Origin: Sporocytophaga myxococcoides
Lineage (GTDB): Bacteria; Bacteroidota; Bacteroidia; Cytophagales; Cytophagaceae
Reading direction: 5' to 3'
DNA length: 64,000 nucleotides
Assembly: GCF_000775915.1 (NCBI RefSeq)
Contig: NZ_BBLT01000003.1
Coordinates: forward strand, 372,001 to 436,000
The notes beneath the pieces were generated by a model that was given only the letters and a program-made list of their open reading frames with translations, ran no database searches and was not told where the DNA came from. Each line of letters begins with the position of its first letter. Positions within the stretch are counted from its first letter, which is position 1. A program made the position numbers and the translations under genes. This document shows, in pieces, positions 8,820-17,316 of the stretch.

Positions 8820-9353
8820 TCAGTTTTTATCGGTCGTTACTTTCTTAATTATATTCTTCATCATAGCCGGTACAATGAATTGATGGAATGGTTTAATAAT
8901 AGTAAAATAGAATCTTCCGAAGGCATTATGAAATCTTACCGGCGTAGTAAGGGTGAATACATAATGGTTATCTCCTTTATTAATAAGATGAAACAGAATT
9001 CTAAAATCCAGATGTTTGTCATCTTCTCCGAGAAGCGCTTCGTTTTCACTTTTATCAAAAACCTTGAACAAACCAAGGCTATTACCCTTCTCAACTTTAA
9101 AGAGCTCTCTTTGACGTTTTCTGTCATTTACCTCAGAAACTTTTAAGCCTAACATTTTTACAATTGCATTTCTGAGAATAAATAGTTTTTCAATCCATTT
9201 TGGGGAGGTGTCGAAAAAGGCATAGACCAGATCATCGACATGAAGGGATCTGTTGCTTTTGAATGCTGTTGTAAATGAATCGGAGTATTGCACAGGAGAG
9301 AAATTTTCAGGAATGAGAGATTTTTCTGAAGGAGAGGATTTTGTCACATGCAT
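8820..9353 (-). CDS. DUF2867-family protein
   Basis: The 177-aa soluble protein has the DUF2867 pattern: AFFDTSPKWIEKLFILRNAIVKMLGL, then GEDDKHLDFRILF, and the C-terminal block FGRFYFTIIKPFHQFIVPAMM. Biochemical function is unknown; some family members are fused to NAD(P)-binding SDR-like domains, but this one is free-standing. There is no signal peptide or membrane helix. It lies about 185 bp upstream of gldM on the same strand. A plus-strand reading over 8688-9146 is an antisense shadow of this gene. Confidence 0.75.
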   Translation of the reverse strand: MHVTKSSPSEKSLIPENFSPVQYSDSFTTAFKSNRSLHVDDLVYAFFDTSPKWIEKLFILRNAIVKMLGLKVSEVNDRKRQRELFKVEKGNSLGLFKVFDKSENEALLGEDDKHLDFRILFHLINKGDNHYVFTLTTPVRFHNAFGRFYFTIIKPFHQFIVPAMMKNIIKKVTTDKN

Positions 9354-9406
9354 TAATTGGGTTATTTACATATAAAAGTTAGGAGTTGAGAATTTCCTTA
9401 AAGGAA

Positions 9407-9435
9407 TAGTTGCCATAAAAATTTTGTGGCAACTA
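9407..9435. terminator. Possible hairpin terminator after duplicated gene pair
   Basis: A 9-bp stem (TAGTTGCCA 9407-9415, TGGCAACTA 9427-9435) sits just past the stop of the 79-aa gene on the minus strand. There is no uninterrupted T-run, so termination is only probable. Confidence 0.4.
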
Positions 9436-9448
9436 TAAGAAAACATAA

Positions 9449-9688
9449 CTATCTGAACAGATACTCATTAATATATTTTCCGACAAGCTTACCCGAAATA
9501 TTATAGCATTCCTGAATTCGGGCCGATACATGATATTCTGTATACTGAGCATCACCTGCAACATTTGTTATCCTCAATCTAAGTAGGGCTTTTTCAGGAT
9601 TATTGGTTCCAATAAATCGAAATTCATAATCTACTGAAGCTGGATTGTTAATAAACCCTGGAGCGGTGGCAAAGCCAGGCTCTATCAT
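9449..9688 (-). pseudogene. Tandem partial copy of the upstream secreted protein, 79 aa
   Basis: The 79-aa frame aligns along its whole length with the C-terminal 78 or so residues of the gene immediately upstream: IEPGF, then PEKxLxxLRI, then xxxIQECY/MQECY, then GKxxxxYI. It has no signal peptide of its own. Its ATG overlaps the upstream stop in an ATGA arrangement (9685-9688), so it could be translated by coupling but would remain cytoplasmic. The simplest reading is a tandem duplication of the 3' half of the gene followed by divergence. It could instead be a real short product, because the frame has stayed open. Confidence 0.6.
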
Positions 9689-10296
9689 TTTTTATACGCG
9701 TTATCCATAATATAACTTGCTAATATTTTACCTGCTTTTGCATAGCATTCCTGCATTCTCATACCTGCATCAAAAGAAGCAAAACCAGCGGAGCCTTCCA
9801 CACCTTTTATTCTTAGTTTACAAAGAACCTTTTCTGGTTCGTCAGTTTTGGTAAAAATAAACTCTAGATCAGCCAAGGCTGGGGAACTTGCCAAAGTTCC
9901 AGTGTGAAAACCAGGCTCAATTCTTAATGTCTTTACAGTCAGTGTATAGATTGCATTACTGTCTTTACCTACTACTAAATTCTTTTTGGCAAGGTGTTTA
10001 TTAAAGAGTACTGTAAATCTTCTTGGGAAGTCTTCATTTTTATTGAATTCCCAATCATGTTCCCATTTATTTCCTGAACCTTCAGCTCTGGAGTTTTTGG
10101 TATCTCTCTTTTCTTCTATGTACAATTGTTCAGGTTTTTCACCTACCGTCATTCCCTGATAATCAAATTGAAGGTTTAAAACAGATTGGCCTACTAGAAA
10201 CTTAAGCTCTTCATAGTTCTCTTTATCTCTCTTTTGTGAAAAACAATTAATTGAAAGAGTAATTAAAATCGCAACTGTTGAAAAAATGTATTTCAT
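9685..10296 (-). CDS. Secreted protein of unknown function, 203 aa
   Basis: The N-terminus MKYIFSTVAILITLSINCFSQ is a signal peptide. The mature part is about 180 residues and mixed alpha/beta, containing YEELKFLVGQSVLNLQFDYQGM, an RRFTVLFNKHLAKK stretch, and a C-terminal half EPGF...PEKVLCKLRIKGVEG...MRMQECY. I do not recognise a named family; it resembles short exported Bacteroidota proteins of unknown function. The following 79-aa frame copies its C-terminal half. It starts 15 bp from the end of purU, which is upstream on the same strand, so it may be in the same transcript. Confidence 0.75.
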   Translation of the reverse strand: MKYIFSTVAILITLSINCFSQKRDKENYEELKFLVGQSVLNLQFDYQGMTVGEKPEQLYIEEKRDTKNSRAEGSGNKWEHDWEFNKNEDFPRRFTVLFNKHLAKKNLVVGKDSNAIYTLTVKTLRIEPGFHTGTLASSPALADLEFIFTKTDEPEKVLCKLRIKGVEGSAGFASFDAGMRMQECYAKAGKILASYIMDNAYKK

Positions 10297-10311
10297 TTTA
10301 TTTAAAAGTTA

Positions 10312-11148
10312 TTAGTCAAATATCACAGTCTTATTTCCGCTTACAAAAACCCTTTCTTCAAACACAAGCTTCAAAGCCTTTGCCAGCACTATTTTTTCAA
10401 CATCTTTTCCTGCAAGGGCCATGTCTGCTGCGCTATGCGAATGGGCTACCGGTAGCACATTCTGGGCAATAATGGGTCCCTGATCAAGGTCTTCATTTAC
10501 AAAATGTGCAGTTGCGCCAATGATTTTTACTCCTCGTTCAAAAGCTTGTGCATAAGGACTTGCTCCTACAAATGCGGGAAGAAACGAATGATGGATGTTG
10601 ATGATCTTATTTGGATATTTTGCTATGAAGTCCGGCGAAAGAATACGCATATATTTGGCTAGCACTATGTAATGAAAGTCAAGCTCCGAAAGTACCTGAT
10701 GAATGTATTTCTCGTGATCCTCTCTTGACCTGTTTTCGTGGCTTACATAATAAAAAGGAATGTCAAACTTTGATGCTAACTTATCAAGAATCATGTAATT
10801 ACTGATCACCGCTTCAACAGACATGTTCAGGTCATTGAAATAATTTCTCACAAGCAAGTCACTGAGGCAATGGTGTTCCTTTGTAACCATCAGTACAACT
10901 TTTTTTCGTTCTTTTTGGGTGAGCTTAATTGTGGCACCTGTAGGCAGTATTTCTCGGAGTTCTTCCAAAAGAGGTTTTTCAGGAAAAAAACCTGTAAACT
11001 GAGTCCGCATAAAAAACCAACCTCTGTTTTTATCTACAAATTCTGAGTTTTCTATAATATTAAGATGGTTTTTGTACAACAACCCTGTTATCTTAAAAAT
11101 CAGCCCTTTTTCGTCAGGGCAGTCAATCAGCAAAATCGAATTTTCCAT
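10312..11148 (-). CDS. purU: Formyltetrahydrofolate deformylase
   Basis: PurU hydrolyses 10-formyl-THF to formate and THF, balancing the one-carbon pool and feeding formate to PurT. The chosen start gives 278 aa, close to E. coli PurU. An N-terminal ACT domain (LLIDCPDEKGLIFKITG, about residues 4-80) precedes the formyltransferase domain with INIHHSFLPAF (catalytic His), then GATAHFVNEDLDQGPIIAQ (catalytic Asp). A start 10 codons upstream (11178) is possible, but a TAnnTTTG -7 box (11164-11171, minus strand) lies within that extension, and alignment with PurU favours 11148. It is divergent from the MarR-fad operon. Confidence 0.93.
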   Translation of the reverse strand: MENSILLIDCPDEKGLIFKITGLLYKNHLNIIENSEFVDKNRGWFFMRTQFTGFFPEKPLLEELREILPTGATIKLTQKERKKVVLMVTKEHHCLSDLLVRNYFNDLNMSVEAVISNYMILDKLASKFDIPFYYVSHENRSREDHEKYIHQVLSELDFHYIVLAKYMRILSPDFIAKYPNKIINIHHSFLPAFVGASPYAQAFERGVKIIGATAHFVNEDLDQGPIIAQNVLPVAHSHSAADMALAGKDVEKIVLAKALKLVFEERVFVSGNKTVIFD

Positions 11149-11163
11149 TGAACTATTTTTTTG

Positions 11164-11171
11164 CAAAATTA
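11164..11171 (-). promoter_or_regulatory. Candidate -7 box for purU
   Basis: On the minus strand TAATTTTG matches the Bacteroidota -7 consensus TAnnTTTG, 15 bases before the preferred purU start. No matching TTTG -33 element is evident at the usual spacing, so this rests on one box only. Confidence 0.4.
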
Positions 11172-11223
11172 AACGCATTTAAGGGAGAAAAGAATGATTT
11201 GTTGAATGATTTTGTTTTGTTGG

Positions 11224-11249
11224 AAAATGGTATGCATGCATAACATTTT
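11224..11249. promoter_or_regulatory. 26-bp near-perfect palindrome, candidate MarR operator
   Basis: Core TATGCATGCATA (11231-11242) is a perfect 12-bp palindrome. It is flanked by AAAATG (11224-11229) and CATTTT (11244-11249), which are also exact reverse complements; only the pair 11230/11243 (G versus A) breaks symmetry. It sits 35 bp before the marR start in the gap shared with divergent purU. Size and symmetry fit a MarR-family dimer site, so autoregulation of the fad operon is a reasonable inference. Confidence 0.65.
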
Positions 11250-11284
11250 TTAGAATAATTCGTTTCTATCCAAAAAGCAGAATT

Positions 11285-11755
11285 ATGAAGCCCTATCAAA
11301 CGGTTTGTTTCCACATAAAGACTACCTGGCATGCGATTTCCAGGTTGTACAATGAACAGGCTGCAAAATACGGCTATACAGCGTCAATAGGTTATGTTCT
11401 TTTGTATATAGATACTGTAGAAGGGACCCCAGCTACCAAAATTGGTCCTATGATCGGTATGGAACCGAGAAGTCTGACCCGCATGCTGAAAAGTCTGGAA
11501 GAAAGCGAATTAATTCGAAGAGTCCAGGATAAAAAGGATAAAAGGCTTGTGAAAATATTTCTGACTGAAAAGGGCAAAGAGAAAAAAGAGATGGCTAAGA
11601 AGGTTGTCAGAAGGTTTAATCAGGCTGTGCGTGAGGAAATTCCCGAGGAAAAATTAAAAGTATTTTTTGAAGTCGCAGAAAAAATAAATAGTATTATCGA
11701 TCACAAAGAAATTTATAATAATAATAATAAAACCGAAAACACTAACACTTTTTAG
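11285..11755 (+). CDS. MarR-family transcriptional regulator of the fad operon
   Basis: The 156-aa protein has the winged-helix MarR fold: helix VCFHIKTTWHAISRLYNEQAAKYGYTAS, recognition region GMEPRSLTRMLKSLEESELIRRV, and wing DKKDKRLVKIFLTEKGKE with the conserved D-x-R. The C-terminus is a short Asn-rich tail encoded by an AAT microsatellite (about 11713-11729). It ends one base before fadN, so it is the first gene of a MarR-fadN-fadA-fadE operon. It probably senses an acyl-CoA or fatty acid and represses the operon through the palindrome at 11224-11249. Confidence 0.9.
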   Translation: MKPYQTVCFHIKTTWHAISRLYNEQAAKYGYTASIGYVLLYIDTVEGTPATKIGPMIGMEPRSLTRMLKSLEESELIRRVQDKKDKRLVKIFLTEKGKEKKEMAKKVVRRFNQAVREEIPEEKLKVFFEVAEKINSIIDHKEIYNNNNKTENTNTF

Positions 11756-11756
11756 T

Positions 11757-14159
11757 ATGACCAGAAAAATCAAGAAAGTTGCTGTATTGGGCTCTGGTGT
11801 GATGGGTTCACGAATAGCCTGCCATTTCGCAAATATCGGAGTGGAAGTGTTGTTGCTGGATATCGCACCAAAAGAACTTAATGAAGCAGAAAAAGCTAAA
11901 GGTTTAACTTTAGAAAGTAAAGTGGTAAAGAACAGGATCGTTAACGATGCCTTACAAACTGCCATTAAATCAAACCCTGCACCATTATATGATGCGGATT
12001 TTCAGAAGAGAATCAGCACAGGGAACTTCGATGATAGCATGAAGGAGATTGGAAATTATGACTGGATCATTGAAGTTGTTGTAGAAAATCTGAATGTTAA
12101 AAAGATTGTTTTCGAAAATGTAGAAAAATTCAGAAAGCCTGGAACTCTTGTTACCTCTAATACTTCTGGTATTCCTATCCATTTAATGGCTGAAGGCAGA
12201 AGTGAAGATTTTCAGAAAAATTTCTGCGGTGCCCACTTCTTCAACCCTCCAAGATATTTAAAACTTCTTGAAATAATACCGACTCAGAAGACTGATCCTG
12301 AAGTTGTAAAGTTCCTGTTGCATTACGGTGATCTTTTTCTCGGTAAGACTACTGTTTTATGTAAAGACACTCCTGCTTTCATTGCAAACAGAGTAGGAAT
12401 TTATTCCATTATGGAGGTATTGAACGTAATGGGTGAGCTGGATCTCAATATAGATGAAGTAGATAAACTTACCGGTCCGGTAATCGGAAGACCAAAATCG
12501 GCAACATTCAGAACTGCAGATGTTGTTGGCCTTGACACTTTGATAAAAGTAGCCAACAATCTTTATGAAGGTCTTCCAAATGATGAGTCTAAAGATGCCT
12601 TTAAACTAAAGGATTATCTGAAGGTAATGGATGAGAAGAAATGGTATGGAGATAAGTCAGGACAAGGCTTTTATAAGAAATCAAAAAGTGCTGAAGGAAA
12701 AACAGAGATCCTTTCTCTGGACCTAAAGACAATGGATTATGCTCCTCAGCAAAAAGTAAAATTCCCAACCCTTGAGCAAACCAAAACGATAGATGACCTT
12801 AAAACCAGAATGAAAGTTCTGCTTGCTGGTCAGGATAAGGCAGGGGAGTTTTACAGGAAATCTTTTGCAGGAATTTTCAGATATGTTACAAACAGAATTC
12901 CTGAAATTTCCGATGAATTATACAGAATAGATGATGCCATGAAAGCGGGCTTCGGATGGGAGCTTGGTCCTTTCGAAACCTGGGATGCTGTTGGTCTTGA
13001 AAAAGGTCTTAAAGTAATGGAAGAGCTTGGTAAAAAACCGGCTCAGTGGGTTTATGATATGATTGCAGGAGGCAACAAATCATTCTATAAAGTAGAAGAC
13101 GGAAAGAGAAGGTATTATGACATCCCTTCAAAGTCGTATAAAGAAATTCCGGGAACAGAAGACTTTATTATCCTTGAAAACCTTAAAGGAAATAAAGTAG
13201 TATGGAAAAATTCAGGAGCTTCTCTATATGATATTGGAGATGGAGTTTTGAATCTTGAGTTCCATACCAAAATGAATACACTTGGAGGTGAAGTTGTGGA
13301 AGGCATTAACAAAGGAATTAATCTGGCGGAAAAGGATTATGTTGGTCTTGTAATTGCCAATGAAGCACCTAATTTCTCTGCAGGTGCCAACCTTGCTCTT
13401 CTTTTAATGTATGCGATCGAACAGGAATATGATGAAATCGATTTCATGATCCGTACCTTCCAAAACACTATGATGAGAGCGAGATATTCCTCAATCCCCG
13501 TGGTTGTTTGTCCACATGGACTAACGCTTGGAGGTGGTTGTGAAATGAGCCTTCACGCAGATGCTATTCAGGCACATGCAGAAACTTATATAGGTCTTGT
13601 AGAATTTGGAGTTGGTCTGATCCCTGCCGGTGGTGGAACAAAGGAAATGACACTGAGAGTATCTGATGCTTATGAAGAAGGGGATATTCAGTTGAACTCT
13701 TTAAAGAATGCTTATATGAACATTGCTACTGCAAAAGTGGCAACTTCAGCACACGAAGCAAAGAGAATGGGATACCTGAGACCTCAGGATGGAATCACTG
13801 TAAATGCTAACAGAGTTATTACAGATGCTAAAACTAAAGTACTGGAACTTGCAAAAGAAGGATATACTCAGCCTAAGCAAAGAAGAGATATTAAAGTGCT
13901 AGGTAAAAATGGTCTTGGTATGTTCCTTGCCGGAGCCAACTCAATGGTTTCCGGACGCTATATCAGCGAGCATGACAAGCTGATCTCTGAAAAACTTGCT
14001 TATATCATGTGTGGCGGAGATCTTTCTGCTCCAACCCTTGTCTCTGAGCAATATCTCCTTGACCTTGAAAGAGAGGCTTTCCTTTCTCTTACAGGACAAA
14101 AGAAAACGCTTGAAAGAATCCAAAGCATACTTACTACAGGTAAACCGCTTAGAAACTAA
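11757..14159 (+). CDS. fadN: 3-hydroxyacyl-CoA dehydrogenase / enoyl-CoA hydratase
   Basis: The 800-aa bifunctional beta-oxidation enzyme has the dehydrogenase first: NAD-binding GSGVMGSRIACHFANIG at about residues 11-27, then CGAHFFNPPRYLKLLEII and the HAD C-terminal domains. The crotonase domain is at the C-terminus (about 490-730), with NFSAGANLALLLM and GLTLGGGCEMSLHADA, then GLIPAGGGTKEM. This order and length match B. subtilis FadN rather than E. coli FadB/FadJ, which have the hydratase first. It hydrates trans-2-enoyl-CoA and oxidises 3-hydroxyacyl-CoA with NAD+. Second gene of the fad operon, directly after the MarR regulator. Confidence 0.93.
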   Translation: MTRKIKKVAVLGSGVMGSRIACHFANIGVEVLLLDIAPKELNEAEKAKGLTLESKVVKNRIVNDALQTAIKSNPAPLYDADFQKRISTGNFDDSMKEIGNYDWIIEVVVENLNVKKIVFENVEKFRKPGTLVTSNTSGIPIHLMAEGRSEDFQKNFCGAHFFNPPRYLKLLEIIPTQKTDPEVVKFLLHYGDLFLGKTTVLCKDTPAFIANRVGIYSIMEVLNVMGELDLNIDEVDKLTGPVIGRPKSATFRTADVVGLDTLIKVANNLYEGLPNDESKDAFKLKDYLKVMDEKKWYGDKSGQGFYKKSKSAEGKTEILSLDLKTMDYAPQQKVKFPTLEQTKTIDDLKTRMKVLLAGQDKAGEFYRKSFAGIFRYVTNRIPEISDELYRIDDAMKAGFGWELGPFETWDAVGLEKGLKVMEELGKKPAQWVYDMIAGGNKSFYKVEDGKRRYYDIPSKSYKEIPGTEDFIILENLKGNKVVWKNSGASLYDIGDGVLNLEFHTKMNTLGGEVVEGINKGINLAEKDYVGLVIANEAPNFSAGANLALLLMYAIEQEYDEIDFMIRTFQNTMMRARYSSIPVVVCPHGLTLGGGCEMSLHADAIQAHAETYIGLVEFGVGLIPAGGGTKEMTLRVSDAYEEGDIQLNSLKNAYMNIATAKVATSAHEAKRMGYLRPQDGITVNANRVITDAKTKVLELAKEGYTQPKQRRDIKVLGKNGLGMFLAGANSMVSGRYISEHDKLISEKLAYIMCGGDLSAPTLVSEQYLLDLEREAFLSLTGQKKTLERIQSILTTGKPLRN

Positions 14160-14195
14160 GGGCGCTTTAATGAAATTTCTTAAACTTTAAATCCA

Positions 14196-15377
14196 ATGAC
14201 TATGAATACATATATAGTAGCAGGTTACAGATCAGCAGTAGGGAAAGCTCCGAGAGGGGTGTTCAGATTTTTTCGTCCCGATGATCTTGCAACAGAAGTA
14301 ATAAAACACCTCGTTAATTCTGTTCCCAGTCTTGACAAGGAAAGAATAGATGATGTGATTGTTGGTAATGCAACACCAGAGGCTGAGCAGGGATTGAATA
14401 TCGGAAGAATGATTTCTCTGATGGGGTTAAACACAGTAAAGGTTCCAGGTATGACTGTAAACAGATACTGTGCTTCGGGTCTTGAGACCATTGCAATCGC
14501 TCATGCTAAAATTAGTGCAGGCATGGCAGATTGTATCATTGCCGGTGGCGCTGAATGTATGAGTCCTATTCCTTTCGGTGGTTGGAAAATTGTTCCAAAC
14601 TACGAATTAACAAAAGAGCATGCAGATTACTACTGGGGAATGGGATTAACTGCTGAAGCTGTTGCAGATCAGTATAAAGTCTCACGAGAAGATCAGGATG
14701 CCTTTGCTTTTCAATCTCACATGAAAGCATTAAATGCTATCAAGAACGGTTTGTTTAAAGATGATATCGTTCCCATTACTGTGAAGGAAACTTACCTTGA
14801 CGAGAACGAAAAGAAAAAGACCAGAGAATATGTAGTTGCCAATGACGAAGGTCCGAGGGCTGATACAAACATAGCTTCTCTGAATAAACTAAAACCTGTA
14901 TTTGCTGCAAACGGATCGGTTACTGCAGGTAACTCTTCTCAGACTTCAGACGGAGCAGCCTTTGTATTGCTTATGTCTGAAAAAATGGTGAAAGAGCTGA
15001 ATGTAAAACCAATTGCTAGAATGGTATCTTATGCTACAGCAGGTGTAGAACCAAGAATTATGGGTATCGGTCCGATCGATGCCATACCAAAGGCAGTGAA
15101 AATGGCAGGTATGAAGCTTGATGATATTGATCTTGTTGAATTGAACGAAGCTTTTGCAAGCCAATCTCTTGCTGTAATCAGAGAAACAGGACTTAATCCG
15201 GACAAAGTAAATGTCAACGGTGGAGCTATAGCTTTAGGTCACCCTCTGGGATGCACAGGAGCAAAACTATCTGTTCAGATCTTCAATGAATTGAAAAGAA
15301 GAAATAAAAAATACGGCATGGTTACCATGTGTGTCGGAACAGGCCAGGGTGCTGCCGGCATATTCGAGATGCTGTAA
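14196..15377 (+). CDS. fadA: Acetyl-CoA acyltransferase (thiolase)
   Basis: The 393-aa thiolase has the catalytic set in place: acylated C92 in NRYCASGLETIA, H349 in GGAIALGHPLGCTGA, and C379 in CVGTGQGAAG. It cleaves 3-ketoacyl-CoA to acetyl-CoA and a shortened acyl-CoA in the last step of beta-oxidation. It begins 36 bp after fadN. A second ATG two codons in (MNTY) is an equally good start. The order fadN-fadA-fadE matches B. subtilis. Confidence 0.95.
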   Translation: MTMNTYIVAGYRSAVGKAPRGVFRFFRPDDLATEVIKHLVNSVPSLDKERIDDVIVGNATPEAEQGLNIGRMISLMGLNTVKVPGMTVNRYCASGLETIAIAHAKISAGMADCIIAGGAECMSPIPFGGWKIVPNYELTKEHADYYWGMGLTAEAVADQYKVSREDQDAFAFQSHMKALNAIKNGLFKDDIVPITVKETYLDENEKKKTREYVVANDEGPRADTNIASLNKLKPVFAANGSVTAGNSSQTSDGAAFVLLMSEKMVKELNVKPIARMVSYATAGVEPRIMGIGPIDAIPKAVKMAGMKLDDIDLVELNEAFASQSLAVIRETGLNPDKVNVNGGAIALGHPLGCTGAKLSVQIFNELKRRNKKYGMVTMCVGTGQGAAGIFEML

Positions 15378-15385
15378 AAAAATAT

Positions 15386-15424
15386 AGTCCTTCTCTTAAA
15401 GAGGAGGACTTAGGATGAAGTCCT
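15386..15424 (+). promoter_or_regulatory. Two mutually exclusive hairpins between fadA and fadE
   Basis: AGTCCTTCTC (15386-15395) pairs with GAGGAGGACT (15401-15410) around loop TTAAA, with one G-U pair. The 3' arm's AGGACT (15405-15410) can instead pair with a second AGTCCT at 15419-15424. There is no U-run, so this is not a classical terminator. It may protect or process the mRNA or tune fadE expression. Confidence 0.4.
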
Positions 15425-15476
15425 GATAGAATATTTTTAAACCTAAGACTTAATACAAATATTAACTATTAAGAAA

Positions 15477-17258
15477 ATGACGACACTAACTAAGAAAATC
15501 AAAGGAGGCGAGTTCATTGTTAAAGAAACTGATGCCGATAGCATATTCATCCCTGAAGAGTTTAATGAAGAGCAAAAGATGATTGCCGACATGGCAAAAG
15601 ATTTTTTGAGAACTGAGGTACTTCCTTTCCTCGATAAAATCGATGTTCAGGAGCCAGGACTAATGGAGTCTCTTCTTGTAAAAGCAGGTGAGCTGGGTTT
15701 GCTGGGAACTTCCATTCCTGAAAAATACAATGGCTTCGGAAAAGATTTTAATACTTCTCTTTTGATGACAGAAGTTGTTGGTGGAGGGCATTCATTTGCA
15801 GTAGCACTAGCTGCACATACAGGAATCGGTACTTTACCTATTTTATATTTCGGAACAGATGCTCAAAAGCAAAAGTATCTTCCGAAACTTGCTACAGGTG
15901 AGCTTAAAGCCAGTTATTGTTTGACTGAGCCAGGTTCAGGATCAGATGCTCTTGCTGCAAAGACAAAAGCTGAGTTGACTCCGGATGGAAAACATTATAT
16001 CATCAATGGTCAGAAAATGTGGATCACCAATGCCGGTTTTGCAGATGTGTTTATTGTGTTTGCTCAGATTGATGGGGATAAATTTACAGGTTTTATTGTA
16101 GAGAAAGGTCCGGGAGTAACGCTTGGGAATGAAGAGCATAAAATGGGTATCAAAGGATCAAGTACGCGTCAGGTGTTCTTTAACGATTGCAAAGTGCCTG
16201 CAGAAAATGTCCTTGGTCAGATCGGTAAAGGTCACCTGATTGCTTTCAATATCCTGAACATTGGTCGTATTAAGTTGGCTGGTGCAGCTATTGGCGCTTC
16301 TAAGAGAACCAGTACTCTTTCTATTCAGTATGCAAAGGAAAGAGTTCAGTTTAAACAACCGATTGCAAATTTCGGTGCTATTCAGCATAAACTGGCTGAA
16401 CAAGCAGTACAAATATTCGCAGTAGAGTCTGCAATGTACAGGGCAGGAGCGGATATTAATGCTGCAGAAGAGAAGCTCATGAGTGAGGGTAAGTCTGAAG
16501 AAGAAGCATTGCTTGGAGCTGCTCAGGAGTTTGCCATTGAATGTGCTATTCTTAAAGTAGCCGGTTCTGAAGCCTTAGATTACGTAGCAGATGAAGGTGT
16601 ACAGATATTTGGTGGATACGGATTCTCAGCGGATTATCCGATGGACAGAGCTTACAGAGATTCAAGGATTAACAGGATCTTTGAAGGAACCAACGAGATC
16701 AACAGATTGCTTACGCTTGATATGTTCATGAAGAAAGCTATGAAAGGCGAAATTGATCTGATGGGACCTGCAATGGCTGTTCAGAAAGAACTGACAGGAA
16801 TTCCTGAGTTCGGAAACGATGATGATGGTTTCCTTGCTGCTGAGAAAAAAACTATCAAAAATTTCAAAAAAGCATTGCTGATGATTGCTGGAGCAGCTGC
16901 TCAGAAATATATGGACAAGCTTGCTTATGAGCAGGAAATTGTAATGAACCTTGCAGATATAGCAATCCTTATTTATATAGCAGAATCAACTTTATTGAGA
17001 GCTGAAAAGCTGAAAAACATTAAAGGTGAAGAGGCAGCAAAACATGCACTCGAAATCGCTAAGATATATCTGAATGATGCTGCAGACAAAGTAAACATAG
17101 CAGGTAAAAATGCTATCAACGCAATGTCTGAAGGTGATATGCAAAGAATGATGCTGATGGGCTTGAAGAGATTTACGAAAGTGAATCCATACAATACCAA
17201 AGATGCAAGAAGAAGACTGGCTGCATATCTGATTGAGTCAAACCAATATCCTTTCTGA
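15477..17258 (+). CDS. fadE: Acyl-CoA dehydrogenase, long form
   Basis: The 593-aa FAD enzyme catalyses the first step of beta-oxidation, acyl-CoA to trans-2-enoyl-CoA, passing electrons to an ETF. Domain marks: N-terminal helical domain, SYCLTEPGSGSDALAAKT (about residues 146-163), KMWITNAGFADVFIVFAQ, and the catalytic-base region RINRIFEGTNEINR with E403. About 170 residues follow the core, as in B. subtilis FadE and VLCAD-type enzymes, suggesting long-chain substrates. Third enzyme gene of the fad operon, 99 bp after fadA with a hairpin switch in the gap, and followed by a terminator. Confidence 0.94.
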   Translation: MTTLTKKIKGGEFIVKETDADSIFIPEEFNEEQKMIADMAKDFLRTEVLPFLDKIDVQEPGLMESLLVKAGELGLLGTSIPEKYNGFGKDFNTSLLMTEVVGGGHSFAVALAAHTGIGTLPILYFGTDAQKQKYLPKLATGELKASYCLTEPGSGSDALAAKTKAELTPDGKHYIINGQKMWITNAGFADVFIVFAQIDGDKFTGFIVEKGPGVTLGNEEHKMGIKGSSTRQVFFNDCKVPAENVLGQIGKGHLIAFNILNIGRIKLAGAAIGASKRTSTLSIQYAKERVQFKQPIANFGAIQHKLAEQAVQIFAVESAMYRAGADINAAEEKLMSEGKSEEEALLGAAQEFAIECAILKVAGSEALDYVADEGVQIFGGYGFSADYPMDRAYRDSRINRIFEGTNEINRLLTLDMFMKKAMKGEIDLMGPAMAVQKELTGIPEFGNDDDGFLAAEKKTIKNFKKALLMIAGAAAQKYMDKLAYEQEIVMNLADIAILIYIAESTLLRAEKLKNIKGEEAAKHALEIAKIYLNDAADKVNIAGKNAINAMSEGDMQRMMLMGLKRFTKVNPYNTKDARRRLAAYLIESNQYPF

Positions 17259-17286
17259 TTTTTTCATACGCAATAATAAGTAAAAG

Positions 17287-17316
17287 AAAGGCTGTTCTCC
17301 AGGAGGGCAGCCTTTT
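17287..17316 (+). terminator. Terminator of the fad operon
   Basis: AAAGGCTG (17287-17294) pairs with CAGCCTTT (17308-17315), with an inner CTCC/GGAG extension of the stem, followed by a short T-run, 28 bp after the fadE stop. About 220 bp of unassigned AT-rich sequence then separates it from the convergent gene. Confidence 0.7.

Noticed and set aside
8688-9146. 152-codon plus-strand frame opposite the DUF2867 gene
   Set aside because: It lies antisense to the recognisable DUF2867 gene, has a biased Lys/Phe/Asn composition and no family marks.
10312-11178. Longer PurU start at 11178
   Set aside because: The extra 10 codons contain a TAnnTTTG-like promoter box and do not fit PurU homologues.
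11713-11729. AAT microsatellite at the end of the MarR gene
   Set aside because: A short trinucleotide run that codes for Asn; noted only as the cause of the Asn-rich tail, with no sign of phase variation.
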